Shown here piece by piece: positions 8,178-18,543 of a DNA stretch of 64,000 nucleotides (its first letter is position 1; each line of letters opens with the position of its first letter). The notes under the pieces are model-generated. The model did no database searches. It saw nothing but the letters and a program-made list of their open reading frames with translations, and was not told the origin of the DNA. Position numbers and translations under genes: made by a program. Origin of the DNA: Alphaproteobacteria bacterium (GTDB taxonomy: Bacteria; Pseudomonadota; Alphaproteobacteria; Ferrovibrionales; Ferrovibrionaceae); NCBI GenBank assembly GCA_018336035.1, contig JAGXRD010000080.1, positions 24,284-88,283 of the forward strand. The letters are read 5' to 3'.

Positions 8178-9161
8178 CTAGTTCTTTTTGTCGTTCAGTA
8201 CGACAGGCAAACCGCGAGAGCCTTCGATCAGCGCACCGCGCAGATCGGCATCCGTCAGGTTCGCATACATCAGGTTGCAGTCGCGCAGGTCCGAGCAGAT
8301 CAGCTTGGCCCCGTGCAGATTGGCATTTGAGAGATTGGCCTGCCGCAGGTCGGCGCCGTTGAGATTGGCCAGTGCCAGATGGGCGCGTGACAGATACCAC
8401 CCGGACATGATGGCGCGGCGGCCCTTCTGGCCGTCGGTATCGATCCAGGTCTGGTGGTCCTGCACCACCTGCTCCAGCACTTCGGGCGGGATGGCCTTCG
8501 GCAGCTTCGCGCCGCTGCCCTGCAGCTGCTGCAGCATCTCGGCGGGGAAATCGGCGAGATTGAAATTGGCATTGTGCAGTTTCGCGGTCTTGAACTGCAC
8601 GTTGCTGAGCGTCGAATACGAAAAATCCGCGCCTTCAAGATCGGCATTGTCGAGGATGCAGCCATCGAGGATGGCGCCGACAAAGGACGCACCGAGCAGC
8701 TTGGCCTGCGTCAGGTTGGTATTGTGCAAGGTGGTCTCGCTCAGCGACACCACACCGCCCTTGCCATGCGGCGGCACCGGCGGGTCGGTCATCGGGCGCA
8801 TATCGGCATTCTCGAACCGCGTACCCTTGAGGATCGCGCGCGACAGATCGGCGCCCCGCAGGTTGGACCAGACAAAGCGCGCATTGGTGAGATCGGCGCC
8901 GGAGAAGTCGCAGCCGGTCAGTACGGCCTGGCTGAAATCGGTATTGCGCAGGTCGGCGCAGTAAAAGCGGCAGCCGCGGAACACCGTACGCTGCAGGTTC
9001 ATACCCACCAGCTTGATGCCGGTCAGGTCGGCGCCCACGAGCGTGAGTTGCTTGCCGCGCGTCAGCTTGCCGAGGCGACCCGAGAGGAATTCGCCATGCG
9101 CCTTGATCTGATCGTACAGATCGTCGGGCCAGGGAGCGGTATGGGTGTCGCCGGTCGTCAT
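8178..9161 (-). CDS. pentapeptide-repeat protein
   Basis: About 327 residues from ATG 9161 (a GTG at 9173 would add four residues). After a 50-residue N-terminal lead, most of the chain is made of A-[DN]-L-x-x pentapeptides (GADLTGIKL, CADLRNTDF, GADLTNARF, NADLEGADF, GADLRQANL, NANLHGAKL), which fold as a right-handed quadrilateral beta-helix. The run is interrupted around residues 225-260 by a non-repeat segment containing DHQTWIDTDGQKGRRAI. A second protein in this window (34970-36226) has the same layout and a similar interrupting segment. No signal peptide, so probably cytoplasmic. The family includes DNA mimics and scaffold proteins; the role here is unknown. Confidence 0.85.
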   Translation of the reverse strand: MTTGDTHTAPWPDDLYDQIKAHGEFLSGRLGKLTRGKQLTLVGADLTGIKLVGMNLQRTVFRGCRFYCADLRNTDFSQAVLTGCDFSGADLTNARFVWSNLRGADLSRAILKGTRFENADMRPMTDPPVPPHGKGGVVSLSETTLHNTNLTQAKLLGASFVGAILDGCILDNADLEGADFSYSTLSNVQFKTAKLHNANFNLADFPAEMLQQLQGSGAKLPKAIPPEVLEQVVQDHQTWIDTDGQKGRRAIMSGWYLSRAHLALANLNGADLRQANLSNANLHGAKLICSDLRDCNLMYANLTDADLRGALIEGSRGLPVVLNDKKN

Positions 9162-9238
9162 GTTTCCATCCACGTACCGGCGGCGGCCGGATTACGAGTC
9201 ATTAGATGGAATGTACTTGGGGCAATTTCAAGAAAGTA

Positions 9239-9772
9239 TTAACGGACTGCTGCCGTCTGCTGGGTCCGGTAAGTGGCGCCCAGCCGGGCGTAATGTGCTG
9301 CGGTTTCAGTGATATTCCGCAATTCGTCCGTATCAAGACGGCGCATCAGTTTGGCCGGTCTGCCGGCCCAGAGTTCACCCGCCGCAATCCGCTTGCCCGG
9401 CGTCAGCAGGGCGCCGGCGGCCAGCATGCCCTGGCTCTCGATCACGCAGCCATCCATCACGGTCGCCTGCATGCCAACGAAGCAGTGATCTTCCAGCCGG
9501 CAGCCATGAATGAGGGCCAGGTGCCCGATGGTGACGCCCGAGCCGATCTCGGTGGCGAATTTCGCCCGGGTCACATGCACGACGCTGCCGTCCTGAATGT
9601 TGGTGTCACTGCCGATGCGGATGCTGTTGACATCGCCGCGGATCACCACGCCGAACCAGATCGAGCTGCGCGCGCCGATCTCGGTATCGCCGATCACCGT
9701 CGCATTCGGCGCGACAAAGGCATCCGGCGCGATGGCCGGATGCTTGTCGCCGAATGGCAGGATGAAGCTCAC
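9239..9772 (-). CDS. gamma carbonic anhydrase family protein
   Basis: A 177-residue left-handed beta-helix protein of the gamma carbonic anhydrase / PaaY / YrdA family. Hexapeptide repeats cover most of the chain (for example IGARSSIWFGVVIRGDVNSI). The three metal-binding His are in DGSVVHVT, IGHLALIHGC (two His). The conserved Arg/Asp of RGDVNSIRIG and the Gln of NIQDGS are also present. The C-terminal helix caps the trimer. It probably binds Zn or Fe and may hydrate CO2, though many relatives have other thioester- or acyl-related roles. It starts 10 bases after the argC stop, so it is likely the second gene of an argC operon. Confidence 0.88.
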   Translation of the reverse strand: MSFILPFGDKHPAIAPDAFVAPNATVIGDTEIGARSSIWFGVVIRGDVNSIRIGSDTNIQDGSVVHVTRAKFATEIGSGVTIGHLALIHGCRLEDHCFVGMQATVMDGCVIESQGMLAAGALLTPGKRIAAGELWAGRPAKLMRRLDTDELRNITETAAHYARLGATYRTQQTAAVR

Positions 9773-9782
9773 GATCCGCGTC

Positions 9783-10829
9783 TCAGGGGAACAGCGCGAT
9801 CTGCTCGAGCCCAGTGGTTTCCGGCAGGCCGTACATCACATTGAAGTTCTGCACCGCCTGGCCGCTCGCACCCTTCATCAGGTTGTCGATCACCGAGAAC
9901 AGCATGGCACGGCCCTTCACCCGATCAGCAAACACGCCGATGTGGCAGGAATTCGTGCCGCGCACATGGCGGGTCTGCGGCGCCTGGCCCTGCGGCAGAA
10001 TCTGCACGAAGGGCTCATCGGCATAGCGCTTGACCAGTGTGGCCCGCAGGTCATCGGCGCTGACACCCGGTTTCAGCTTCACGTAGATGCTCGACAGCAT
10101 GCCGCGGTTCATCGGCATCAGATGCGGCGTGAAATTCACCGCCATCGGCTGGCCGGCGGCATCCGCCAGAATCTGCTCGATCTCCGGACCATGCCGGTGC
10201 GAGCCGACGCCATAGGCATGGATACCCTCGGCTGCCTCGCAGTACAGCGAGCCTTCCTTGAGCGCACGACCGGCGCCGGACACGCCCGACTTGGCATCGA
10301 TCACGATGTCGTCCGGGTCGATCTGGCCGGCTTCCAGCAACGGCATCAGCGGCAGCTGGGCCGAGGTCGGATAACAGCCCGGATTGGCCACCAGCCGCGC
10401 CTTGGCCACCTTGTCGCGGTAGACCTCGGTCAGGCCGTAGACGGCTTCGTCCTGCAGCTTCGGCGCCCGGTGTTCGTGGCCGTACCACTTGGCGTATTCG
10501 TCCAGGTTCCGCAGCCGGAAGTCGGCCGACAGGTCGACGATCTTCAGATGCTGCGGCAGGGCGGCGATCACCTCCTGCGTGGTGCCATGCGGCAGGGCGC
10601 AGAAGACGGCATCCACGCCGCTCCAGTCGACCTCCTTGATGGTCACCAGCTTGGGCAGGTTGAGACCGATGAACTGCGGGAAGACCGTGTCGATCCCCTC
10701 GCCCGCTTTCCGGTCGGCGGTCAGGGCGACCACGCGGACGCGCGGATGACGCAGCAGCACGCGGAGCAGTTCCGCGCCCGTATACCCGCTGGCACCCAAA
10801 ATCGCGACCCGAATGGCGTCCGTGGCCAT
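9783..10829 (-). CDS. argC: N-acetyl-gamma-glutamyl-phosphate reductase
   Basis: A 348-residue ArgC that reduces N-acetylglutamyl phosphate to the semialdehyde with NADPH, the third step of arginine biosynthesis, in the cytoplasm. The Rossmann motif GASGYTGAELLRVLLRHP is at residues 11-28, the catalytic Cys in VANPGCYPTSAQL near residue 150, and a family motif HRHGPEIEQ follows. The ATG at 10829 has an ideal ribosome site, AGGAGG with 5-6 bases spacing. A sigma70-like promoter is visible at 10874-10901. The downstream gamma carbonic anhydrase gene is only 10 bases away. Length is usual for the family. Confidence 0.96.
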   Translation of the reverse strand: MATDAIRVAILGASGYTGAELLRVLLRHPRVRVVALTADRKAGEGIDTVFPQFIGLNLPKLVTIKEVDWSGVDAVFCALPHGTTQEVIAALPQHLKIVDLSADFRLRNLDEYAKWYGHEHRAPKLQDEAVYGLTEVYRDKVAKARLVANPGCYPTSAQLPLMPLLEAGQIDPDDIVIDAKSGVSGAGRALKEGSLYCEAAEGIHAYGVGSHRHGPEIEQILADAAGQPMAVNFTPHLMPMNRGMLSSIYVKLKPGVSADDLRATLVKRYADEPFVQILPQGQAPQTRHVRGTNSCHIGVFADRVKGRAMLFSVIDNLMKGASGQAVQNFNVMYGLPETTGLEQIALFP

Positions 10830-10873
10830 AACAACCTCCTGAGGGAAAAGGCCTTAAAAAGACGAGGAGGATG

Positions 10874-10901
10874 GGTATAACGCGCCAGCCGCCGGGTTCA
10901 A
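10874..10901 (-). promoter_or_regulatory. candidate sigma70 promoter for argC
   Basis: On the minus strand, TTGAAC (10901-10896) and TATACC (10879-10874) are separated by 16 bases. Transcription would start near 10867, leaving a leader of about 38 bases containing the AGGAGG ribosome site of argC. The chemoreceptor gene upstream ends at 10919, so the promoter falls in the short gap between the two. Confidence 0.5.
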
Positions 10902-10918
10902 TAGCTAAATTGCCACCT

Positions 10919-13270
10919 TCAGACGCGGAATTGACCCACTAGATCGGCCAGTTCCTGGGCCTGCCGGGCCATCGCCGTGGCCGAGGCCGTGGTCTGTTCG
11001 ACCAGGGCACCGTTTCGTTGAGTCATCTCGTCCATATTGGCGACTGCCGTGTTGACCTCTTCCAGTCCAACGGCCTGCTCACGGCTGGCCGAGGAAATCT
11101 CGCCGACGATATCCGCCACTTTTTTCACCGCTGTGACAATCTCGGTCAGGCTGTTGCCGGTCAGATTGACCAGACGCGCACCTTCACGCACCTCGCCGGT
11201 GCTGGCCTGGATCAGGGTCTTAATCTCGCGGCTGGCATCGGCCGAACGCTGCGCCAGGGCGCGCACCTCCTGCGCCACCACGGCAAAGCCCTTGCCGGCC
11301 TCGCCGGCGCGGGCCGCCTCCACCGACGCGTTCAGCGCCAGCAGATTGGTCTGGAAAGCGATCTCGTCGATCAGACCGACAATATCGCTGATCTTCTGCG
11401 CACTGCCTTCAATCCGGCTGACGGCTGCCACCGCATCCTGCACCACGCTGCCGCCCTTCTCTGCCGTATTGCGCGCGGTGGCCGCCAGCTTGTTGGCGGC
11501 TTCGGCATTGTCGGCATTCTGCTTCACCGTCGCGGTGATCTCGTGCATCGAGGCCGCGGTTTCCTCCAGGCTAGCCGCCTGCTGTTCAGTGCGCCCGGCC
11601 AGATCGCTGCTGCCGGTGGAAATCTCGGCAGCGGCATCGCGCACCGCCGAAGCCGCGAAGGTCACCTTGCCGACGGTTTCCGACAACTGCTGCGCCGTGC
11701 GGTTGGCATCCTGTTTCAGGCGGTCGAACACGCCGTCATAGTCAGCCTCGATCCGATGCGTGAAATCGCCGCGCGCCATCGCGCCCAGCGCTTCGCCCAG
11801 ATTGTCGAACACCTTGTCGACCGTGCCGATCAGCCCGTTCATCCGCTCGCCCAGTCGCGCGGTCATGCCGCCCAGAGCGCTGGTATCGATACGGGCTGAC
11901 AGATCGCCGCCCGCAGCTGCACTCACCACTTCGCCAACAGCACGATCCAGCAGCTCTTCCTGTGCCTTGCGCTGTTCTTCGGTGCTCTGCCGGTTGCGCT
12001 CGACCTCGGCCTGCAGCTGCTCGTTCTCCAGGCCATTCTCCTTGAATACCTGCACGGCCCGCGCCATGGCACCGATTTCGTCGCTGCGGTCACGATCCGG
12101 CACCTCGGTGGTCCATTCACGGTTGGCGAGGCGGCCCATGGCGTTGGTCAGCATGGCCAGTGGATCGGCGATGCGCCGGCCGATATACAGCCAGCCGACC
12201 AGGAACGCGGCGACGAGACTCGCCAGCGCGACAATCGCCAGCGTGGTCATGCCGACCATGCTGACGCTCTTGGCCTGCTGCGTGGCGCTGGCGACGCCGA
12301 GATTGGCGTCATCGACCACGTCCTGCGTCAGCGCGCCCAAGCGCTTTGCGGCATCGCGGCTGGTGCGCAGCGTGGACAGCGAATATTCGAGCGAATCAAG
12401 TTCCTGTTCGCGGAAACTGAACAGGCCGGTGCCCTCGTCGCCGAAGGCCAGCACTTCCTTGGTCGCCTTGATCAGTTCGGGATGCGGGTTGATCCGCTCG
12501 ACCACGGCCAGCGCCTTGGTCACGCGCTCCGCTGAGGCAGCAAAGCGCTTGGAAATATCGGTCAGTTCTGTCCGGTTGGCGGCCTGCGCGCCGACAGCGA
12601 GCAAGCCGACAGCGTTATTGACCTCGCCGATCAGCGTGGCCGTCGCCTGCACCAGCGCGAGATCGTTGTTGGCCATGCGGGTGAGCGAACGCTCGATGCG
12701 GGAGATATCTCCGCTGCGCGTCACGCCCAGCATGCTGCCATTCAGATCCACCACCGCATCGTCGATCAGGGGATTGGCGAAACGCAGGAAACCTTCATGC
12801 GCCTTGGAAAGTCCCTGGGTTTCCTGCACGCGCTGGGCACTGGTTTGGATACGCGCCGTGACCAACTGCTCAAGCCGGTTGATATTCGCGAGCAGGCCAT
12901 TGGTTTCGGTCTTGATCTTTTCCAGCGCATCGCCGGTCACGCGGGCAGCGACCAGATCCAGTACGGCGCGGATATCGGCCTCGCGATCCTTGTTACCCGC
13001 TGCAGTAGCTTTGACTTCGGCCTCAGTCGCCGCGGAAACCAGGTCCGGCGCGGCGCCGGCCATATCCGCCACCCGCTCTGCCAGCGCCAGCGCAGCCACC
13101 ACAGAGGCAACACCGTCATCGGTGACCGTCACGATCGCCCGGTCGAGCCGGGACAGGGAAAACCATCCCGTCACGGCGGAAATCAATGCGAAAGAAGCAA
13201 TTACCCCCACCGCGAGGTAGAGCCGCTGGCGGATTCCGCCCTGCCGTTTGGTGATCGGCGCCTCGGCCAT
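10919..13270 (-). CDS. methyl-accepting chemotaxis protein with periplasmic helical domain
   Basis: A 783-residue chemoreceptor. TM1 lies at about residues 15-36, then a long helical periplasmic region of some 280 residues without obvious Cache features (possibly a four-helix or helical bimodular sensor), and TM2 at about 330-352. A HAMP domain follows ([20 protein letters not shown]), then a second HAMP-like unit around [20 protein letters not shown], and the signalling domain with tip [20 protein letters not shown]. The end is LVGQFRV, with no C-terminal NWETF-type CheR tether. ATG 13270 is preceded by AGGGGGA. Inner-membrane receptor coupled to CheA/CheW; ligand unknown. Confidence 0.92.
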   Translation of the reverse strand: MAEAPITKRQGGIRQRLYLAVGVIASFALISAVTGWFSLSRLDRAIVTVTDDGVASVVAALALAERVADMAGAAPDLVSAATEAEVKATAAGNKDREADIRAVLDLVAARVTGDALEKIKTETNGLLANINRLEQLVTARIQTSAQRVQETQGLSKAHEGFLRFANPLIDDAVVDLNGSMLGVTRSGDISRIERSLTRMANNDLALVQATATLIGEVNNAVGLLAVGAQAANRTELTDISKRFAASAERVTKALAVVERINPHPELIKATKEVLAFGDEGTGLFSFREQELDSLEYSLSTLRTSRDAAKRLGALTQDVVDDANLGVASATQQAKSVSMVGMTTLAIVALASLVAAFLVGWLYIGRRIADPLAMLTNAMGRLANREWTTEVPDRDRSDEIGAMARAVQVFKENGLENEQLQAEVERNRQSTEEQRKAQEELLDRAVGEVVSAAAGGDLSARIDTSALGGMTARLGERMNGLIGTVDKVFDNLGEALGAMARGDFTHRIEADYDGVFDRLKQDANRTAQQLSETVGKVTFAASAVRDAAAEISTGSSDLAGRTEQQAASLEETAASMHEITATVKQNADNAEAANKLAATARNTAEKGGSVVQDAVAAVSRIEGSAQKISDIVGLIDEIAFQTNLLALNASVEAARAGEAGKGFAVVAQEVRALAQRSADASREIKTLIQASTGEVREGARLVNLTGNSLTEIVTAVKKVADIVGEISSASREQAVGLEEVNTAVANMDEMTQRNGALVEQTTASATAMARQAQELADLVGQFRV

Positions 13271-13445
13271 CGTATTCCCCCTGGTGATTCTAATCCCGGG
13301 GGATTGTTCTGGGTTTTTGTCCTAGGGGCAACCCCATTGATTCTGCAAAACAAACTGGTGGATTGCATACTAGCGGGACGGGTGCGGAGCCGTGGCGTTC
13401 GCGCCGGGGGCTATGCTAGGCTGCGATACGTGAGGAATGCCCGCC

Positions 13446-14057
13446 ATGCTCGTCCTGATCGACAACTACGATAGTTTTACGTGGAATCTGGTTCACTATT
13501 TCGGCCAGGTCGGTGCCCCTGTGCAGGTCTTCCGTAATGACGAGACCACGCCCGAGGCCATCCTGGCGATGAAGCCCGCCGGTGTCGTGCTGTCACCGGG
13601 CCCCTGCGATCCCGACCGCGCCGGCATCTGCCTCGCCATGATCGATAAGGCCGCCGAGACCCGCCTGCCCCTGTTTGGCGTCTGCCTCGGCCACCAGGCT
13701 ATCGGACAGGCCTTCGGCGGCAAGGTGGTGCGCGCGCCGCAGCCGCTGCACGGCAAGATGAGCCGCATGCATCATACCGGCGAAAGCGTCTTTGCCGGAC
13801 TGCCGCAGGATTTCCTGGCCACCCGCTATCACTCACTGACCATCGATCCGGCCACGCTGCCCAACAGCCTGACGGTCACCGCACGGGCCGAGGACGGGGT
13901 GATCATGGGCGTGGCGCATCGCGACCTGCCCATCCATGGCGTGCAGTTCCACCCCGAGAGCATCGCCTCCGAACACGGACTTGCGATGCTGGCGAATTTT
14001 GTGCGCTATTGCGGCCTTCCGGTGGGCAAGATTTCGGAGCACGGACAGGCGGCATGA
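13446..14057 (+). CDS. trpG: anthranilate synthase component II (glutamine amidotransferase)
   Basis: About 203 residues. It releases ammonia from glutamine for anthranilate (or 4-amino-4-deoxychorismate) synthesis. The opening [20 protein letters not shown] is characteristic. The catalytic Cys is in [15 protein letters not shown] and the His-Glu pair in [13 protein letters not shown], so the class I amidotransferase triad is complete. I chose ATG 13446 over 13437 because the GAGGA ribosome site at 13432-13436 abuts the earlier ATG but is 9 bases from this one. It heads a run with trpD, trpC, moaC and moeA; trpE is not in the window. TrpG may also serve as PabA for folate. Confidence 0.95.
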   Translation: MLVLIDNYDSFTWNLVHYFGQVGAPVQVFRNDETTPEAILAMKPAGVVLSPGPCDPDRAGICLAMIDKAAETRLPLFGVCLGHQAIGQAFGGKVVRAPQPLHGKMSRMHHTGESVFAGLPQDFLATRYHSLTIDPATLPNSLTVTARAEDGVIMGVAHRDLPIHGVQFHPESIASEHGLAMLANFVRYCGLPVGKISEHGQAA

Positions 14058-15133
14058 GTGCGGACGTAACGGAATTCAAACGGCTGCTGGGGCTGGTGGC
14101 CGGCGGCGCACGACTGAGCGTGGAAGATGCCCGCACCGCCTTCGACGTGATGATGTCGGGCAACGCCACGCCGTCGCAGATGGGTGCCTTCCTGATGGCG
14201 CTGCGCGTGCGCGGCGAGAGCGTCGACGAGATCACCGGCGGCGCCATGACCATGCGCGCCAAGGTCAACGGCGTGAAAGCCCCGGCTGATGCCATCGACA
14301 TTGTCGGCACCGGCGGTGACGTCAAGGGCACCTGGAATGTCTCGACCTGCTCGGCTTTCGTCATCGCCGGCTGCGGCGTGCCGGTTGCCAAGCACGGCAA
14401 TCGCGCGGTGTCGTCCAAGACCGGCGCTGCCGATGTGCTGACCGCGCTGGGCGTGAATATCGACTGCGATTTCCGCCTGATCGAAAAGGCGATTGCCGAA
14501 GCCGGCGTCGGTTTCCTGATGGCGCCGCGCCATCATGGCGCGATGCGCCATGTCGGCCCGACGCGCGTCGAGCTTGGCACCCGTACGATCTTCAACCTGC
14601 TCGGTCCCTTGAGCAATCCGGCACTGGTGAAGCGCCAGTTGATCGGTGTGTTCGACCGCCAGTGGGTGCAGCCGCTCGCCGAGGTGATGGGCAAGCTGGG
14701 TGCCGAGAAGGTCTGGGTCGTGCATGGCTCGGATGGTCTGGACGAGATCACCACCACCGGGCCCACTTACGTTTCCGAAATGGATGGCGGAAAGCTGCGT
14801 CATTTCGAGATCAACCCGGAAGACGCCGGCCTGCCGCGCGCAAAGCTGGAAGACCTGAAGGGTGACGAGCCCACCGCCAATGCGGTTGCATTGCGCGCTG
14901 TGCTGAGCGGTGCGCCGGGCGCCTTCCGCGACATCGTGCTGTTCAATGCCGGGGCCGCGCTGCATATCGCCGGCAAGGCGAAGGATCTGCGCGACGGTGC
15001 CGCCCAGGCCGCCCAGTCGATCGACAGCGGCAAGGCGCGTGCCGCCCTGGCCCGCCTGATCGAGATCACCCATGAACCGCCGCCGCCTCCGCCCGAGGCG
15101 GAAAAGCCGGTAAAAAAGAAAGCGGCGTCATGA
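14054..15133 (+). CDS. trpD: anthranilate phosphoribosyltransferase
   Basis: About 359 residues from the ATG at 14054, which overlaps the trpG stop as ATGA, so translation is probably coupled. It transfers phosphoribose from PRPP to anthranilate. The PRPP-binding motif [14 protein letters not shown] is at about residue 86; the family more often has GTGGDG-x-T-[FI]-[18 protein letters not shown] and the anthranilate-site region [19 protein letters not shown] follow. The last 20 residues form a Pro/Glu/Lys-rich tail ([17 protein letters not shown]) beyond the usual end, probably disordered. The stop overlaps the trpC start. Confidence 0.95.
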   Translation: MSADVTEFKRLLGLVAGGARLSVEDARTAFDVMMSGNATPSQMGAFLMALRVRGESVDEITGGAMTMRAKVNGVKAPADAIDIVGTGGDVKGTWNVSTCSAFVIAGCGVPVAKHGNRAVSSKTGAADVLTALGVNIDCDFRLIEKAIAEAGVGFLMAPRHHGAMRHVGPTRVELGTRTIFNLLGPLSNPALVKRQLIGVFDRQWVQPLAEVMGKLGAEKVWVVHGSDGLDEITTTGPTYVSEMDGGKLRHFEINPEDAGLPRAKLEDLKGDEPTANAVALRAVLSGAPGAFRDIVLFNAGAALHIAGKAKDLRDGAAQAAQSIDSGKARAALARLIEITHEPPPPPPEAEKPVKKKAAS

Positions 15134-15936
15134 GCGACGTTCTTGCCAGGATCAACGCCTACAAGCGCGAACACATCGCGCGCTGCAAGGCCGCCCTGCC
15201 CGCGTCGACGCTGGAACAGCAGGCCCGCGCCACGCCGGCACCGCGCGGCTTTATTCGCTCTTTGCAAAACACGGTTGCGGCTGGCCGCTACGGCCTGATT
15301 GCCGAAATCAAGAAGGCCTCGCCGTCCAAGGGCCTGATCCGCGCCGATTTCGATCCGCCGGCTCTGGCCCGCGCCTATGCCGCTGGTGGCGCCACCTGCC
15401 TGTCGGTGCTGACCGATGAGCCGTCTTTCCAGGGCCATGACGACTATCTGCGCACGGTCCGCATGGCTGTGAATCTGCCGATCATCCGCAAGGACTTCAT
15501 GCTCGATCCCTATCAGGTGATCGAGGCGCGTGCGCTGGGCGCAGACTGCATCCTGCTGATCATGGCAAGTTTGAGCGATGTGCAGGCCGCCGAACTGGAA
15601 GCTGCAGCCGGTGACTACGGCCTCGATGTTCTGGTCGAGGTGCATGACGGCGAGGAACTCGACCGCGCGCTGAAGCTCAAGAGCCCGCTGCTCGGCGTAA
15701 ACAACCGGAACCTGAAGACACTGACCGTCGATATCGCCACCACCGAGGCGCTGGCGGCCCGCGTGCCGGCCGGCAAGATGCTGGTGGCGGAATCCGGCCT
15801 CTATACCAAGGCCGATCTCGACCGCATGGCAAACTGCGGCGCCCAGTGCTTCCTGGTCGGCGAAAGCCTGATGCGCCAGCCCGATGTGGAAGCCGCCACC
15901 CGCCTGCTGCTCACCGGCAAGGAACTCGCGGCATGA
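15130..15936 (+). CDS. trpC: indole-3-glycerol-phosphate synthase
   Basis: A 268-residue monofunctional TIM-barrel enzyme that closes the indole ring in tryptophan synthesis. Catalytic Lys/Glu elements are in [16 protein letters not shown] (about residue 56), [24 protein letters not shown] and [21 protein letters not shown] and VAESGLYT bind phosphate. It is not fused to TrpF. The start ATGA overlaps the trpD stop and its own stop overlaps the moaC start, giving a tightly coupled five-gene unit. Confidence 0.96.
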   Translation: MSDVLARINAYKREHIARCKAALPASTLEQQARATPAPRGFIRSLQNTVAAGRYGLIAEIKKASPSKGLIRADFDPPALARAYAAGGATCLSVLTDEPSFQGHDDYLRTVRMAVNLPIIRKDFMLDPYQVIEARALGADCILLIMASLSDVQAAELEAAAGDYGLDVLVEVHDGEELDRALKLKSPLLGVNNRNLKTLTVDIATTEALAARVPAGKMLVAESGLYTKADLDRMANCGAQCFLVGESLMRQPDVEAATRLLLTGKELAA

Positions 15937-16415
15937 GCAGCGGCAAACTCACGCATCTGAACGACGCAGGCGAAGCCCATATGGTCGATGTCTCGGCCAA
16001 GGCCGAGACCGAGCGTGTCGCCAAAGCCGGCGCGCGCGTGCTGCTGCAGAAATCGACGCTGGATCTGATCCTGTCGGGTCAGGCCGCCAAGGGCGACGTG
16101 CTGGCCACCGCGCGCATCGCCGGCATCATGGCCGCGAAGAAGACCTCCGATCTCATTCCGCTCTGCCATCCGCTGGCGCTGAGCCAGGTGACGGTGGAAC
16201 TGACCCCGGATACAGCGGGCAATGCCATCGATATCGTCGCGACCTGCAAGCTGAAGGGTCGCACCGGCGTGGAGATGGAAGCGCTGACGGCTGCGAGTGT
16301 TGCCGCGCTGACCATCTACGACATGGTGAAAGCCGTGGATCGCGGCATGCAGATCACCGATATCCGGCTGCTGCACAAGTCGGGCGGCAAGTCAGGCGAT
16401 TTCAACGCATCATGA
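15933..16415 (+). CDS. moaC: cyclic pyranopterin monophosphate synthase
   Basis: A 160-residue MoaC that converts the MoaA product into cyclic pyranopterin monophosphate, the first committed molybdenum-cofactor intermediate. Signature segments are [52 protein letters not shown] and [13 protein letters not shown], which hold the catalytic Lys and Asp region. It starts in a 4-base overlap with trpC and ends in a 4-base overlap with moeA. Coupling of trp and Moco genes is a recurrent alphaproteobacterial arrangement. Confidence 0.96.
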   Translation: MSSGKLTHLNDAGEAHMVDVSAKAETERVAKAGARVLLQKSTLDLILSGQAAKGDVLATARIAGIMAAKKTSDLIPLCHPLALSQVTVELTPDTAGNAIDIVATCKLKGRTGVEMEALTAASVAALTIYDMVKAVDRGMQITDIRLLHKSGGKSGDFNAS

Positions 16416-17620
16416 TTCCAGTTCGGGAGGCCCGCAGCCGCATTGTCGCCGCCCTGCCGCTGATGGCCGCGGAAACGGTGGCGGTGAGCGCGGCCTCCGG
16501 TCGGGTTCTGGCGCAGGATGTCGCGGCGCGTCGCACGCAGCCGCCCTTCGATGTCAGCGCGATGGATGGCTGGGCCTGCCGCCAGGCTGATCTCGGCACC
16601 ATTCCCGCCAAACTCAAACCTGTCGGCCATGCCGCCGCCGGCGGTCGTCATGATGGCACGGTCGGCGCCGGAGACTGCGTGCGCATCTTCACCGGCGCGC
16701 CGCTGCCCGATGGCGCCGATGCCATTGTGATTCAGGAAGACGCCGATCTGGCTGGCGATGTGCTGACCGTGCGCGAAGCGCCGAAGCCCGGTCAGTGGAT
16801 CCGCAAGGCCGGTCTCGATTTTGCCGAGGGCCAGGTGCTGCTGTCGGCCGGCCGCCTGCTCGGCCCGGCCGATGTGGCGCTGGCCGCCGCCATGAATGTG
16901 CCCTGGCTGCAGGTGCGACGGAAACCGCGCATCGCCGTGCTGGCGACCGGCGACGAGTTGGCCCGCCCCGGCGAGCCGATCGGCCCCAACCAGATCGTCA
17001 GTTCGAACAATATCGGGCTCTGCGCGCTGGTCGAGGCCAATGGTGGCGTCGCCGTCGATCTCGGCATCGCGCGCGACACCGAAGCCGACCTGCGCGAAAA
17101 GGCCGCTGCTGCTGCCGGCTGCGACCTCCTGCTGACGCTCGGTGGCGCCAGCGTCGGCGAGCATGACCTGATCCATAAAATTCTCGGCGGCGGCGGAAAG
17201 AGCATCGATTTCTGGAATATCGCTATGCGGCCGGGCAAGCCGCTGATGTTCGGGCGCGTCGATCTCGGCAACGGCGCGTCCATTCCGCTGCTCGGCCTGC
17301 CGGGCAATCCGGTTTCGGCAATGGTTTGCGGTCACAATTTCCTGCTGCCGGCGATGCGCGCCATGCTGGGGCTCGACTGGGAGATCCGCTTCGAGACCGC
17401 GATCAGCAGTAGCGATCTGAGCGAGAATGACAAGCGCGAGGATTATCTGCGCGCCACGCTGCAGCGGCAGGATGATGGTCAACTGGTTGCGACGGCTTTC
17501 GGCAAACAGGACAGTTCGATGCTGCGCCGCCTGAGCGATGCCGACTGCCTGATCGTGCGCCCGCCGCATGGCCCGGCCATCAAGGCTGGCGCGGCAGTTC
17601 CCATCCTGCGGCTGCGCTGA
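16412..17620 (+). CDS. moeA: molybdopterin molybdenumtransferase
   Basis: The protein has 402 residues from the ATG at 16412 (ATGA overlap with moaC). MoeA inserts molybdate into adenylated molybdopterin. Domain order matches the family: N-terminal region with [13 protein letters not shown], domain with [19 protein letters not shown], the MoCF-fold domain with [20 protein letters not shown] and [14 protein letters not shown], then [10 protein letters not shown] and [15 protein letters not shown], and a C-terminal beta-barrel domain. The longer open frame upstream is the moaC region in another phase. lexA, which often follows moeA in this group by my recollection, is absent; a metallo-beta-lactamase-fold gene follows after two bases. 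Confidence 0.95.
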   Translation: MIPVREARSRIVAALPLMAAETVAVSAASGRVLAQDVAARRTQPPFDVSAMDGWACRQADLGTIPAKLKPVGHAAAGGRHDGTVGAGDCVRIFTGAPLPDGADAIVIQEDADLAGDVLTVREAPKPGQWIRKAGLDFAEGQVLLSAGRLLGPADVALAAAMNVPWLQVRRKPRIAVLATGDELARPGEPIGPNQIVSSNNIGLCALVEANGGVAVDLGIARDTEADLREKAAAAAGCDLLLTLGGASVGEHDLIHKILGGGGKSIDFWNIAMRPGKPLMFGRVDLGNGASIPLLGLPGNPVSAMVCGHNFLLPAMRAMLGLDWEIRFETAISSSDLSENDKREDYLRATLQRQDDGQLVATAFGKQDSSMLRRLSDADCLIVRPPHGPAIKAGAAVPILRLR

Positions 17621-17622
17621 TC

Positions 17623-18501
17623 ATGCGCGTCACGCTGCTCGGCACCGGCTGCCCCCAGGTTTCCACGCGACGTTACGGTCCGGCCAGTCTGCTGCGTACC
17701 GACACGCGCCAGTTCCTGATCGACTGCGGCTCAGGCGTGACACAGCGCCTGCTGGCAGCGGGCACATCGGGTAAGCAGATCGATGCCGTGCTGCTGACGC
17801 ATCTGCATTCCGACCATATCGTCGACCTGTTCCAGTTGATCATCTCGAGCTGGCATCAGGGCCGCGACCGGCCGCAGCGCATCTTCGGCCCGGTCGGCAC
17901 GCAGCAGTATCTGAAAGGCCTGATGGCCTTGTGGAAGCCGGAACTCGACCAGCGTATCGCACACGAGAAGCGGCCCTCCACCACGGCGCTGGAACTCGAC
18001 GTTACCGAGGTGGAGCCCGGCCGGATCATTCAGGACGGCGACCTGTCGGTGATTGCTGTGCCAGTGCGGCACCAGCCGGTGAAGGCCGCTTTCGGTTATG
18101 TCTTCACCGACAACAGACACAAGGTCGCGTTCAGCGGCGACACGGCTTACTGCCCCGAACTGATCCAGGCGGCGAAAGACGCCGATGCGCTGGTGCATGA
18201 ATGCTTCCTGCATCGCGAGATGCTGGCCCTGCCCGGCCGCTCGCCGGAGACGCTCGCCAATGTCGCCAGCTATCACACACTCTCGACCGAGGTCGGCAAG
18301 GTCGCCGGTCAGGCGCATGCCGCCTGCCTGATCCTCAACCATTTCGTGCCGGTCGAATTCGATGCGGCCAAGCTGCTGGCCGAGGTGCGCGCCGACTATG
18401 CCGGTCCGGTGCTGGTCGGCGAAGACCTGATGGAGTTCGATGCGGCCACCCGCGTGGTCAGCCATGCCAACGGAAGCATTGCCCTGCCGCTCCCGGCCTG
18501 A
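17623..18501 (+). CDS. metallo-beta-lactamase-fold hydrolase, RNase Z-like
   Basis: A 292-residue MBL-fold protein of the RNase Z / arylsulfatase-like branch. The metal motif HLHSDHIVDL (about residue 64) supplies two His and the Asp. A further His follows in VPVRHQPVKAAFGY, SGDTAYCPELI provides the bridging Asp, and LNHFVPVEF is a late His. It opens with MRVTLLGTGCPQVSTRRYGP, as in RNase Z-like proteins. It lacks an obvious long flexible tRNA-binding arm, so tRNA 3' processing is not assured; a phosphodiesterase or esterase role is equally possible. It begins two bases after the moeA stop and is probably the last gene of that operon. Confidence 0.85.
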   Translation: MRVTLLGTGCPQVSTRRYGPASLLRTDTRQFLIDCGSGVTQRLLAAGTSGKQIDAVLLTHLHSDHIVDLFQLIISSWHQGRDRPQRIFGPVGTQQYLKGLMALWKPELDQRIAHEKRPSTTALELDVTEVEPGRIIQDGDLSVIAVPVRHQPVKAAFGYVFTDNRHKVAFSGDTAYCPELIQAAKDADALVHECFLHREMLALPGRSPETLANVASYHTLSTEVGKVAGQAHAACLILNHFVPVEFDAAKLLAEVRADYAGPVLVGEDLMEFDAATRVVSHANGSIALPLPA

Positions 18502-18543
18502 TCAAATGGCTCAGCCGTCCGAGACAACGACAACGAGGCCGTA

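Noticed and set aside
13271..13445. Tryptophan attenuator upstream of trpG
   Set aside because: No short Trp-rich leader peptide and no paired terminator/antiterminator were found in the 175-base spacer.
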